NCBI GenBank assembly: GCA_024280035.1 | Contig: JAJRQV010000083.1 | Location: 1 to 56,608, forward strand | Length of the DNA stretch: 56,608 nt | Reading direction: 5' to 3' | Source of the DNA: Campylobacterales bacterium | GTDB lineage: Bacteria; Campylobacterota; Campylobacteria; Campylobacterales; Sulfurimonadaceae | Shown: piece after piece, positions 44,315 to 52,663 of the stretch | How the letters are laid out: each line of letters begins with the position of its first letter | How positions within the stretch are numbered: the first letter of the stretch is position 1 | Program-made: the position numbers and the translations under genes | The notes under the pieces: model-generated | The model's database searches: none | What the model was told of the DNA's origin: nothing | Seen by the model: the letters and a program-made list of their open reading frames with translations, nothing else

Positions 44315-44539
44315 TTAAGCCTTTAAACACTCATCTGAGCAGTAATAATTTCCATTACTTAGCAGTGCCTCATCTAAAGAGGTGTAGGTACCGCATTTTT
44401 TACAAGCGACCATTTCATCACTCTCTTTTGTATCTTCTTTTTTCTTTGTTTGTTTTACTGAATTTAGTGGTTTCTTTTTAATAAAAAAGAAATAAACACC
44501 CAAGATAAGAACACCAATAAGTATCCATTGAGGTGACAT
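44315..44539 (-). CDS. Small membrane protein with treble-clef Cys motif (PP0621-like)
   Basis: A 74-aa protein: one N-terminal membrane helix (about 4-21, PQWILIGVLILGVYFFF), a Lys-rich linker, and a C-terminal zinc-type motif CKKCGTYTSLDEALL followed by YYCSDECLK (two CxxC/CxxxC pairs). The pattern resembles the PP0621 family of small proteobacterial proteins of unknown role. Confidence 0.75.
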   Translation of the reverse strand: MSPQWILIGVLILGVYFFFIKKKPLNSVKQTKKKEDTKESDEMVACKKCGTYTSLDEALLSNGNYYCSDECLKA

Positions 44540-44622
44540 GTGTCTCCAATTTTTTAGTTATTTCGTTGTTAGCGTAATATTATAATATAATTTCGCTTTT
44601 AATAAATAGGTGTAGGATTAAG

Positions 44623-44997
44623 ATGTTTGATTTTTTAGATAGTGATTGGTTTATTATAGGTTTAGAGGTAGTTTTTATTGTACTTATTTCGTATGATGTT
44701 TATAAATATGTAAAAACAAAAAAGAGACAATATATTATTAATATTGTATTGACTCTTGGTTTAGCTGTTTGGACACTTTACCCTTTTTATACGAAGTATT
44801 ATGAATGGAATGATAAAGACAGAGAAGCCCTTATTCAGGAGTGTCTTTCACATGGAAATGAACGCTACTGCGGCTGTTTAGAGAATATGATTTTTAAAGA
44901 GTATGAAGAAGATGTTTATAAAAAAATAGATAAAGAAAATGATATGGATTTTTTAGAGTTTATGAATGAATCAAGGAAGGAATGCCTTGAATATTGA
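44623..44997 (+). CDS. Hypothetical membrane protein
   Basis: A 124-aa protein with two membrane segments (about 8-26 and 40-58, the second NIVLTLGLAVWTLYPF) and a C-terminal soluble part with Cys-rich RYCGCLENMIFKEYEEDV and a final Cys. No domain recognised. It overlaps the start of the RluA-type gene by 11 nt. Confidence 0.65.
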   Translation: MFDFLDSDWFIIGLEVVFIVLISYDVYKYVKTKKRQYIINIVLTLGLAVWTLYPFYTKYYEWNDKDREALIQECLSHGNERYCGCLENMIFKEYEEDVYKKIDKENDMDFLEFMNESRKECLEY

Positions 44998-45667
44998 GAT
45001 TATTTATGAAAATAAAGACTTTATTCTTATTGATAAACCCTTTGGTCTGAGTTTTCATAGTGAAGATGGAGAAGGACTTGTTGTGAAGTTAACACGGCAG
45101 TTAGGCGTAGAACAACTTTTCTCGGTACATCGTTTAGATAAGATGACCTCAGGGCTTATTATTTTTGCAAAAAAATCTGAAATTGCAAATACCTTGAGTA
45201 GACTTTTTGAAAAAAAAGAGATTCAGAAGTTTTATCTTGCCATTTCAACACGTAAACCAAAAAAGAAACAGGGCTGGATTAAAGGAGACATGGGACAGGC
45301 TCGAAGAGGCTCTTATAAATTTCTCACTACCAATGATAAGCCTGCAATAACACAGTTTATTAGTACAGCAGGAAGAGTACATGAACGTTTATTTTTGATT
45401 AAACCGCATACGGGTAAAACCCACCAAATTAGAGTGGCTCTAAAGTCTATTGGCTCGCCAATAGCAGGTGATATTCGTTATGCAGCTGTTGAAGATGCGA
45501 AAAAAGAAGAACGGGCTTATCTTCATGCCTTTGCTTTGGAGTTCACCCTAAATAAAGAAAAATACTCTTTTGTATGTGAACCTAAGCAAGGAGAACGTTT
45601 TACTAATGAAACTTATAAAAAACAACTTCTTCTTTGGTCTGAGCCTTGGCATTTTTTTAAAAAGTAA
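44987..45667 (+). CDS. RluA family pseudouridine synthase
   Basis: A 226-aa enzyme read from TTG at 44987, which is well placed after AAGGAAGG; an ATG at 44966 adds residues inside the previous gene. Signatures are DFILIDKPFGLSFHS, catalytic VHRLDKMTSGLIIFA, and KPHTGKTHQIRVALKSIGSP. It is a TruC/RluA-like stand-alone catalytic domain, and the second such gene in the window. RNA target not predictable. Confidence 0.88.
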   Translation: MNIEIIYENKDFILIDKPFGLSFHSEDGEGLVVKLTRQLGVEQLFSVHRLDKMTSGLIIFAKKSEIANTLSRLFEKKEIQKFYLAISTRKPKKKQGWIKGDMGQARRGSYKFLTTNDKPAITQFISTAGRVHERLFLIKPHTGKTHQIRVALKSIGSPIAGDIRYAAVEDAKKEERAYLHAFALEFTLNKEKYSFVCEPKQGERFTNETYKKQLLLWSEPWHFFKK

Positions 45668-45732
45668 GAAGCCACTTAAAGGACACTCTCATAGTTTACA
45701 ATTTTAATAGATTAAGAACATTAATAAACCTT

Positions 45733-45748
45733 AGAGATTAAAATCTCT
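45733..45748. promoter_or_regulatory. Perfect 16-bp palindrome before the ADP-ribosylglycohydrolase gene
   Basis: AGAGATT-AA-AATCTCT, 17 nt before the start codon of the ADP-ribosylglycohydrolase gene. It could be an operator or a leader hairpin. Confidence 0.4.
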
Positions 45749-45764
45749 GGAAAAGAGGTGTGAG

Positions 45765-46697
45765 ATGTTAGAAAGAGTAAGAGCAGCTATTATGGGCTCC
45801 TTTGTAGGAGATTCTATGGCTCTAGGAACACATTGGGTGTATGACCAAGATGCAATTAGACGCAGACATGGACGGGTAGATAGTTTTCTTAAACCTGATA
45901 TGGTGCAGTACCATCAAAACAGAGAACTTGGTGATTTTACGCATTATGGAGATCAGGCTTATGAACTCTTGATGGAAGTTAGTAGTGATGACAGTTTTGA
46001 TGTTAATAGTTTTGCTAGTCGATTTAGATCCTTATTTAAAGGTGATTATAAAGGATATATTGACCATGCTACACAACAAACGCTTGACCTTATTGGTGAA
46101 TGTACCTCTTATGAAGAGTGTGCTTCTCACTCAACTGACTTAGGTGGTGCTTCAAGAATAGCACCTTTACTTCTTGCTTATGGGGATGATATGCATGGTT
46201 TAATGGATGCAACACAAAGGTTTGTCTCGTATACACATGATGAAATTCGTGTAAAAGAAGCCGCCGCCTTTTTTGCAGAACTTAGCTATAAAATGATACA
46301 TGAAGAGATTTCTCCTGTAGTGGCGATACGTGAACTTCTTGAATCAAAAAGATTTATGCATATTGAAAGTATGATAAGAGAAGGTCTTAATAGTACCGAT
46401 AAAGATAGTGTTCATGCCATTGCTTTCTTGGGTATGTCCTGTTCGGTTGAGGGTGCCCTGGCTTCAACAATTCATCTGATTGTAAAATATGAAGATGATT
46501 TTAAAGAAGCAATGATAAATAATGTTATGGCAGGTGGAGACTCTGCTGCTATAGGTATGTTAGTAGGTATGGTCTTAGGTGCTTACTTAGGTATGGATGC
46601 GATTCCAGAGGAGTGGTTAAGTGCACTTAAACGTAGAGATGATATTAACGCGCTTATTAATCATACGAAACATTTTCATTATTATGATGTGGCGTGA
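45765..46697 (+). CDS. ADP-ribosylglycohydrolase family protein
   Basis: A 310-aa all-helical protein of the DraG/ARH family. Metal-site motif near the N-terminus is GSFVGDSMALGTHWVYD; GDFTHYGDQAYELL follows. The C-terminal motif, GGDTDT in classical DraG enzymes, reads AGGDSAAIGMLVGMVLGA, losing one metal ligand, so activity on ADP-ribosyl-arginine is uncertain. AGAGGTGTGAG precedes the ATG. No nitrogenase genes are near, so a DraG nitrogenase role is not supported. Confidence 0.85.
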   Translation: MLERVRAAIMGSFVGDSMALGTHWVYDQDAIRRRHGRVDSFLKPDMVQYHQNRELGDFTHYGDQAYELLMEVSSDDSFDVNSFASRFRSLFKGDYKGYIDHATQQTLDLIGECTSYEECASHSTDLGGASRIAPLLLAYGDDMHGLMDATQRFVSYTHDEIRVKEAAAFFAELSYKMIHEEISPVVAIRELLESKRFMHIESMIREGLNSTDKDSVHAIAFLGMSCSVEGALASTIHLIVKYEDDFKEAMINNVMAGGDSAAIGMLVGMVLGAYLGMDAIPEEWLSALKRRDDINALINHTKHFHYYDVA

Positions 46698-47360
46698 TTA
46701 TTGTTTCAGTCGATAGCCTTCAGAGGCAAGGTTTTCAAGTTGCCCTGGGGGTAATTTTTTTCGTAATTTCTTTACTAATGTTTTGAGTGCATTCGTACTC
46801 ATCTCATTATTTTGCCAAACCTCGTATTCAATTTCTGCATAATAAACAAGATAACCTCGTCTACTTAATAAAAGTTCTAAAAGAAGATTTTCATGATGAC
46901 TAAGATTAACCTTAGTCTCTTTTGATAATAAGGTTTTTGTTCCGTAACAATAAAACATCTCCCCAATCTCTTCCATCTCCCCTGAAGCGTTACGTACAAT
47001 TTGGTGTATTTTTTGTATAAGTGCTGTGGGTTTAGTACTGGCGTGTATGTAAGCACTGATATGGAGGGTTAGTAAGGCTTCTAGTTCCTGTTTTTTAAGC
47101 TGTTTATTAAGAAGAATAAGAGGTGGTCTTTGACTCTTTTTTCGAATCTTTTTAATGAAATCAAGACCATTAGGAATGAAAAAGTCCATAAGAATAAGAT
47201 CACAATGTTGACTCTTATAAATCTCTAATGCCTCTTGTGTAGAGGTGCAATAATAGAGATGTTTAAAACAGAAGTTAAAGGAATTACATAACTCTAAAGA
47301 TTGTTTTCCTTTTTTATAAATAAAAAGTAAACTAAGTACCTTTTCAACATGTGCATCCAT
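46698..47360 (-). CDS. Atypical OmpR-family response regulator
   Basis: A 220-aa protein: receiver-like domain at 1-120 with a possible phospho-Asp (D59 in LILMDFF) but without the usual N-terminal acidic pair (reads SLLFIYKKGK), and a winged-helix DNA-binding domain at 130-220 (LSHHENLLLELLLSRRG, then NALKTLVKKLRKKL, then LASEGYRL). The missing acidic pocket suggests phosphorylation-independent action, as in some Helicobacter regulators. No histidine kinase gene is adjacent. Confidence 0.85.
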   Translation of the reverse strand: MDAHVEKVLSLLFIYKKGKQSLELCNSFNFCFKHLYYCTSTQEALEIYKSQHCDLILMDFFIPNGLDFIKKIRKKSQRPPLILLNKQLKKQELEALLTLHISAYIHASTKPTALIQKIHQIVRNASGEMEEIGEMFYCYGTKTLLSKETKVNLSHHENLLLELLLSRRGYLVYYAEIEYEVWQNNEMSTNALKTLVKKLRKKLPPGQLENLASEGYRLKQ

Positions 47361-47426
47361 GCCTAATTAAACATCATTTTTAGTTAAGTTTTACTATAAT
47401 ACTGAAAATAAAACATAGGATTAACA

Positions 47427-47642
47427 ATGAGCTCAGCATGGGGATGTACCTATTTAGTAGAAGATAATTTTTGTAGTTTATTAAAAAAAGTATGTGATCC
47501 TGGGGATAAGGGTTGCGTTTTGTATGGTAAGGCACTCTTTTCTAATCCTCAAAGCCCTTCAAGTATCTCTTATGAAAAAAAGAGAGAACATGAACGGCAA
47601 AAAGTTATTCAAGAAGAGTTGGATAATGCAAAGTTTCATTAA
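47427..47642 (+). CDS. Small Cys-rich protein
   Basis: A 71-aa soluble protein with four Cys (7, 16, 23, 30) in the first half (GCTYLVEDNFC, then KKVCDPGDKGCVLYG) and a charged helix at the C-terminus. The spacing suggests metal or iron-sulfur binding. No known family recognised. It is transcribed divergently from the OmpR-type gene with ~66 bp between them. Confidence 0.6.
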   Translation: MSSAWGCTYLVEDNFCSLLKKVCDPGDKGCVLYGKALFSNPQSPSSISYEKKREHERQKVIQEELDNAKFH

Positions 47643-47701
47643 ACACTAGAAATACGTAAGAGGGTGATTATAAAAAGGTTGCTGTAATATTTAGCAGTAG
47701 T

Positions 47702-47721
47702 CTGTTCCCCAAAGGGAACAG
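47702..47721. terminator. Hairpin between convergent genes
   Basis: A perfect 8-bp stem CTGTTCCC-CAAA-GGGAACAG between the 71-aa gene and the 3' end of the exported coiled-coil gene. No strong T-run on either side; it probably ends transcription from both. Confidence 0.5.
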
Positions 47722-47728
47722 ATGTAGA

Positions 47729-48331
47729 TTAAAGAATATTAAATGTTAATACGTTTGAAAGAGATGAAATTGTATTGGCATCAATAGTTTTTACAGCAAT
47801 ATAAATATTTCCATCTGTAGAAAGTGTTTCTAATTGTGCCCATTGTGCTTGTAATTCATCATTATTATGAACAATAATAGATGTTGTGTTAGTCCCCATA
47901 ACTAAAGTTGATGATACATATACAATATACTCTGGAGTTGTTGTAGAAATTGTAAATGTTGGTGCAATACCTGTATTAATAGTTAAAACATCTGAAGAGA
48001 TAAGTACAGTTGGAGCTGAAGTTCCATTAAGTTCTGCAATAGATGCATTGATTTGTGCAAGTTCAACAACCATATCTGCCATAAGTTGCTCTGTTGCAAC
48101 GATTCTATCTGCCATTTCACCTATCTTATCTGCCATTTCTAAGATTCTATCAGCCATTTCACCAATATCATCCGCTAATGCAGCAAAAAGTGCTAAAACT
48201 TCTGTTGAAACAGTAGTGTCTGTACATGTGGTAGTTGTAGAGTCAACAATATCTGTTAGAAGAGTTGCATTTGCCATAAATGGCATACTAAGTATTAAGG
48301 CTAAGAATAATCCCATTAGTTTTTTGTTCAT
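47729..48331 (-). CDS. Exported heptad-repeat coiled-coil protein
   Basis: A 200-aa protein with a signal peptide (MNKKLMGLFLALILSMPFMANA, cut near 22). Residues about 50-95 are a coiled coil of near-identical heptads (pattern GEMADRI/LEMADKI) encoded by 21-bp DNA repeats near 48105-48170. The C-terminal ~90 residues are Thr/Ser/Val-rich beta sequence (PTFTISTTTPEYIVYVSS, then IYIAVKTID). It resembles small trimeric surface or periplasmic stalk proteins. Function unknown. Confidence 0.65.
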   Translation of the reverse strand: MNKKLMGLFLALILSMPFMANATLLTDIVDSTTTTCTDTTVSTEVLALFAALADDIGEMADRILEMADKIGEMADRIVATEQLMADMVVELAQINASIAELNGTSAPTVLISSDVLTINTGIAPTFTISTTTPEYIVYVSSTLVMGTNTTSIIVHNNDELQAQWAQLETLSTDGNIYIAVKTIDANTISSLSNVLTFNIL

Positions 48332-48500
48332 TTTATTTTCCCTTTTTTAAAGTTTCAAGAATAAAAGTATATTATATAACTGCTTTAAATAATCTTATAT
48401 TATAATAAGTATAAGTTATAACTATTTTATGATAATTTATGAGAAAAAGCAAACTATAATCTACGCTATACTTTCACTACTTATATATAAAGATAAAATA

Positions 48501-49874
48501 ATGGCTTCAAGACAATTTTCCACACTTTCACTTTCGGTTGAAACTTTAAAAAACTTAGATGAACTGGGATATAAAGAGATGACCCCTGTTCAAGCGGAGG
48601 CACTTCCTCCTGTTTTAGAAGGAAAAGATGTGATTGCGCAGGCTAAAACAGGTTCAGGTAAGACGGCAGCCTTTGGTTTAGGTGTATTAACAAAACTTCA
48701 GGTGAAAAAATTTAGAGTACAGACGATGATTTTATGCCCTACACGTGAATTAGCTGACCAAGTAGCAAAAGAGCTTAGACGTTTGGCTCGTGCAACGCAT
48801 AATATTAAAATTTTAACCCTTTGTGGAGGTTCTGCTTTTGGTCCTCAACTGGGTTCTTTACGACATGGGGCACATATTGTAGTGGGTACTCCTGGGCGTA
48901 TTCATGAACATCTTAAAAAGGGTTCATTAAACCTAGAAAACATGGATACCTTAGTGCTTGATGAAGCCGATAGAATGTTAGATATGGGGTTTATAGAAGA
49001 GATAGAACAGGTGATTTCTTATGCTCCTGCTGAACGTCAAACCCTTCTTTTTTCAGCAACCTTTCCTGAAGAGATTAATAGTTTAAGTCAAAGCATTCAA
49101 AAAGATGCTATTTCTATTAAAACAGTTGCAACGGAGAGTTCTAATAAGATTATGGAACACTTTTTTGGTACAGACCAACATGAAAAACTTTCGGCCTTAG
49201 TTAATATCTTAGGAACTTATGAACCTGAAACAACTATTGTTTTTGCTAATACAAAAATAGAGTGTCAAGAGATTGCGGATACCCTTAGAAAACGTAATAT
49301 TGATGCCTTGGCTATTCATGGTGATTTAGAACAGTATGAAAGAAATGATGTTTTAGTACAGTTTTCTAATGGTTCATGTTCGGTTCTTATTGCAACAGAT
49401 GTTGCAGCACGGGGTTTAGATATTAAAGACTTGGCGATGGTCATTAATTATGATATCCCTTATGATGAGTCAACCTATACTCACCGTATTGGAAGAACAG
49501 GTCGTGCAGGAAAAGAGGGTTTAGCCTTTACGCTGTTTACAAATGATCAACTTCGTCATGCAAATGAATATAAAAATGAAACACGAATTTTTGATGATGC
49601 AAGTTCTTTGAAGAGTTTTAAATCTTTTAGTATTAAACCACCTAATGTTACCCTTGTTATAGAGGGGGGTAAAAAAGATAAGATGCGCCCAGGCGATATC
49701 TTAGGTGCTCTCACGGGTGATGCCGGTCTAAAAGGAAGTTCTATTGGTAAAATAGATATTTATGAGCGACAATCTTATGTTGCTATTAATAGAAGAGATA
49801 TCCTAGAAGCGCATAAACAGCTTCAAAAAGGAAAGATAAAGGGTAAGAACTTCTCGGTTTGGATACTTGAGTAA
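48501..49874 (+). CDS. dbpA: DEAD-box RNA helicase with DbpA-type C-terminus
   Basis: A 457-aa helicase starting MASRQFSTLSL; a longer frame from 48429 adds an unlikely hydrophobic leader. Motifs: Q-motif MTPVQAEALPP (Gln31), Walker A AKTGSGKT (48-55), [28 protein letters not shown] and [10 protein letters not shown]. The last ~75 residues (KMRPGDILGALTGDAGL, then IDIYERQSYVAI) match the DbpA RNA-binding domain that recognises 23S rRNA helix 92, so ribosome assembly is the likely role. Confidence 0.9.
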   Translation: MASRQFSTLSLSVETLKNLDELGYKEMTPVQAEALPPVLEGKDVIAQAKTGSGKTAAFGLGVLTKLQVKKFRVQTMILCPTRELADQVAKELRRLARATHNIKILTLCGGSAFGPQLGSLRHGAHIVVGTPGRIHEHLKKGSLNLENMDTLVLDEADRMLDMGFIEEIEQVISYAPAERQTLLFSATFPEEINSLSQSIQKDAISIKTVATESSNKIMEHFFGTDQHEKLSALVNILGTYEPETTIVFANTKIECQEIADTLRKRNIDALAIHGDLEQYERNDVLVQFSNGSCSVLIATDVAARGLDIKDLAMVINYDIPYDESTYTHRIGRTGRAGKEGLAFTLFTNDQLRHANEYKNETRIFDDASSLKSFKSFSIKPPNVTLVIEGGKKDKMRPGDILGALTGDAGLKGSSIGKIDIYERQSYVAINRRDILEAHKQLQKGKIKGKNFSVWILE

Positions 49875-49913
49875 AGATAAAGATTATATCCACTACAATG
49901 TTGTAAAAATGTA

Positions 49914-51902
49914 ATGGATATAACAATGAACTACATAAAGAATTTTTTCCTGTTACTCTTGCTTCCTCTTCTTGTTTTTGCTGAAAATATAGAAGATCCT
50001 TATAAAGATATTTATTATGAACAACTAGACAATGGACTAAAGGTCTATCTTCTTTCAGACACTCAGGCAGAAACTACGAGAATTATAATTGATGTTCAAG
50101 TGGGAGATGATGTTGAAACAACTGAAAATATTGGTCTTTCACATCTCGTAGAACATCTTGTTTTTCGAGATCAAAGAGTTCCTTATAAAGATTATTTGGA
50201 TTATATGAAAGAAGAAGGGGCTACGGAAGTTAACGCCTATACTCATAGATATACGACTGAGTACTTTGCCACTATCGGTAGTGAAAAGTCTTATTGGTTA
50301 GTAAAAACTTTTTTCCAGATGATTTTTGATAAAAAGATAAATAAAGAAGATTTAGATGTTGAAAAGAAAGCTTTGCAGACGGAGATAGGTGAGCTGCAAT
50401 GGTACTCAAAAACTTCATATTATATAGCCTCTTTTTTTAAGTTAGTTGGAGAGAGTTTTCCAAAACGTCAAGAAGATATATATGAAAATGATTTTGGACT
50501 TGAAAAACCAAAAGAGCTACCCGAAAAATACTTTTCAAGGCGTAATAATAAGTTGTTTAGTTTAGATGATATGCTTAAACATTATTCTGATTATTATTAT
50601 CCAGCAAATATGACGATGAAGGTCACTGGAAATTTTAATCTTGAAAAGATGATTAAATTAATTCACAATAAATATGGCTCTGTAACAAGAACAGGAGATA
50701 AAAAATCTAAAGAACCTGTTTATAATGCTTCTCTTAGTGGTAAGGCTTTTGAAAGAGAACATACGGGTAAATTAAATAAAAGTCAGGCTTATCTTGGAAC
50801 AAAATATATTCTTGATGATTATAAAAAATATTTAATACTAACAAGTTATTCTGATAACTTAGCCCAAAGAATGCAACAACTTTTAAGGAATGAATTAGGC
50901 AAAACTTATAGTGTAAGCAGTATGGATTATACTGCAAGAGATGCTGGAGTTGCAGGTGTCTCATTTGGCTCACTGCATGATAGTTTTCATACCAATATCA
51001 AAGATGTTAATAATCAAATTCAAACAGATACCAAGGCAATGAAGCGAGAAGATATAATAAACGCTTTAGAAGCAGCTTCTTTGTATTATAGTAACGTTGA
51101 ACATGACAGTACGAGTTTGTTAGATTTAATTGAAACCCAAGAATATTTACATAAATATCATAATGTTTTTGATAAAACACCTTATGAAGTTTTTCAGTCG
51201 ATTAATGTTTCTGATTTCCAAAATGAAATTACTAAGGCATTTGTAGATGAAAACAGATACTCATATATCTCTAATGACTATTATCTATTTCCTTACGATA
51301 TCTCTTTACTCTCACTGTTTTTAATTGTAGTAATGATTTATGCATATATTAGAATAACACAGCTCTATTTAAAGAAAAAAGGGCTTTTTTATCAACCGAG
51401 AGAAGTACTGTTTACAAGACGAATAACAAATCGTTTTTTCTCTTTTTTAAATTTTGTATTGTTGATTTTTATAACAGTATGGTTTAGTGAATGGTCTGAA
51501 GCTCTTGTTTCAATGGTGTTGTTTGGTAATACCTATTCATTGGATACTTTAAATTCAGTAGCCTATTACATCTATTTTATTTTAGGTTTTGTTTGGTTTA
51601 TGTTTCTTTTGATAGTACTTAGTTTAACACTTTTTAGACATTTCTTTGTTCGTCTTGATGTGACAAAAGATAGATTGAACTTTATAGGTAGAGCCTTATT
51701 AATAATCAATAAAAGTGAAATTAAAGAGATTAAAAAAGTCAATTGGTCTATTGATAAATTTTTAAAAATTTTTGGGTTTAGTTTTCTCTTTTATAAACCT
51801 TTAGTGATGTTAACCTTAGAAGATGGACGAACAATTTATGTAAGAACTAAAAATGCAGATGAGTTAGAAGAAGATTTAAATGACTGGAAAGATAAGGAGT
51901 AA
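49914..51902 (+). CDS. M16 zinc peptidase fused to a C-terminal membrane domain
   Basis: A 662-aa protein (658 from the second ATG). Signal peptide at about 6-24. M16 catalytic domain: inverted zinc motif HLVEH (77-81) and the third ligand Glu near 157 (LQTEIGE). A second M16 half-domain follows to ~430. Then come about four membrane helices (SLLSLFLIVVMIYAYI, FLNFVLLIFITVWF, YYIYFILGFVWFMFLLIV) and a small C-terminal domain resembling a bacterial PH fold (VTKDRLNFIGRALLI, then LTLEDGRTIYVRTKNADEL). The fusion of an insulinase-type peptidase to membrane and PH-like parts is unusual. Confidence 0.85.
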   Translation: MDITMNYIKNFFLLLLLPLLVFAENIEDPYKDIYYEQLDNGLKVYLLSDTQAETTRIIIDVQVGDDVETTENIGLSHLVEHLVFRDQRVPYKDYLDYMKEEGATEVNAYTHRYTTEYFATIGSEKSYWLVKTFFQMIFDKKINKEDLDVEKKALQTEIGELQWYSKTSYYIASFFKLVGESFPKRQEDIYENDFGLEKPKELPEKYFSRRNNKLFSLDDMLKHYSDYYYPANMTMKVTGNFNLEKMIKLIHNKYGSVTRTGDKKSKEPVYNASLSGKAFEREHTGKLNKSQAYLGTKYILDDYKKYLILTSYSDNLAQRMQQLLRNELGKTYSVSSMDYTARDAGVAGVSFGSLHDSFHTNIKDVNNQIQTDTKAMKREDIINALEAASLYYSNVEHDSTSLLDLIETQEYLHKYHNVFDKTPYEVFQSINVSDFQNEITKAFVDENRYSYISNDYYLFPYDISLLSLFLIVVMIYAYIRITQLYLKKKGLFYQPREVLFTRRITNRFFSFLNFVLLIFITVWFSEWSEALVSMVLFGNTYSLDTLNSVAYYIYFILGFVWFMFLLIVLSLTLFRHFFVRLDVTKDRLNFIGRALLIINKSEIKEIKKVNWSIDKFLKIFGFSFLFYKPLVMLTLEDGRTIYVRTKNADELEEDLNDWKDKE

Positions 51903-51905
51903 AAT

Positions 51906-52361
51906 TTGACACTTTTTGTAGATGGAGACGCTTTTCCTAATCTTCTTAAACCTATTTTAGTGCGCACCATTGAAAGACTCTCTTTAAAAACTTATGTAAT
52001 TGCAAATAAAAAGATTTCATTAGGGAGTAAGTCACCCTTGGTTGAATACATTATTGTAGAGCAGGGTGCAGATGAGGCTGACCATAAAATTGTAGAGATG
52101 GCAGATGAGGGTGATTTAGTGATTACAGCCGATATTCCCTTAGCCGATAGAATTATCTCTAAAAAAGCACATGCGATTGACCATAGAGGAGAGTTGTATA
52201 GTGTGGATAATATCAAACAATATCTTGCTATGCGTAACTTAATGGAGAGTATTCGAGAGAGTGGAGAGATGACAGGTGGGCCAAAAGCCTTTTCTAAAAA
52301 AGATGCCCATGCCTTTGCTAATCAACTTAATTCTTTTTTTACTAAGTATTATAAGAACTAA
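51906..52361 (+). CDS. YaiI/YqxD family protein (DUF188)
   Basis: A 151-aa protein starting with TTG at 51906 after AAGGAG, 4 nt after the M16 peptidase. DUF188 signatures: LFVDGDAFPNLLKPILVR, VEQGADEADHKIVEMADEGD, VITADIPLADRII and GGPKAFSKKD. The PIN-like fold suggests nucleic acid processing, but the function is unknown. Confidence 0.92.
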   Translation: MTLFVDGDAFPNLLKPILVRTIERLSLKTYVIANKKISLGSKSPLVEYIIVEQGADEADHKIVEMADEGDLVITADIPLADRIISKKAHAIDHRGELYSVDNIKQYLAMRNLMESIRESGEMTGGPKAFSKKDAHAFANQLNSFFTKYYKN

Positions 52362-52419
52362 TTTTAATTGGTTAACCTAAATTATAGTACACAAAAGTAA
52401 ATTAACTTTTTAATGTATT

Positions 52420-52557
52420 TTAATTTAATATATCGTGAGAAGTATTTATATTAGGATTAATACTACAATGCCCACCTCTGAATCCACCTCTGTGTCTACC
52501 TAAACATCCACTTAAAAGTAGACTCATTAAAAGTATAATTAAAATTGTTCTTATCAT
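52420..52557 (-). CDS. Small lipoprotein (45 aa)
   Basis: Read from ATG at 52557 after AAGGAA. Signal sequence MIRTILIILLMSLLLSGC with a perfect lipobox LLSGC (Cys18). The mature part is Gly/Arg/His-rich (LGRHRGGFRGGHC), then SINPNINTSHDILN. The gene is too short for standard ORF cut-offs. It fills the otherwise empty gap between the DUF188 gene and the merR-type gene. Function unknown. Confidence 0.7.
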   Translation of the reverse strand: MIRTILIILLMSLLLSGCLGRHRGGFRGGHCSINPNINTSHDILN

Positions 52558-52663
52558 ATTGTTTCCTTGTCTTGGTTGTAATAGTATAAGATTATTGTGT
52601 AAGTAAAGTGTTAGTGTTATTAGTAATAGTGTGAAATATACAAAAGTAATCAGAGATTTTAAA

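Noticed and set aside
45765-46697. DraG nitrogenase-reactivating enzyme
   Set aside because: No nif or draT gene in the window and the metal motif differs.
47886-48350. Plus-strand ORF opposite the coiled-coil protein
   Set aside because: Antisense of the 21-bp repeats; the minus-strand frame has a signal peptide and RBS.
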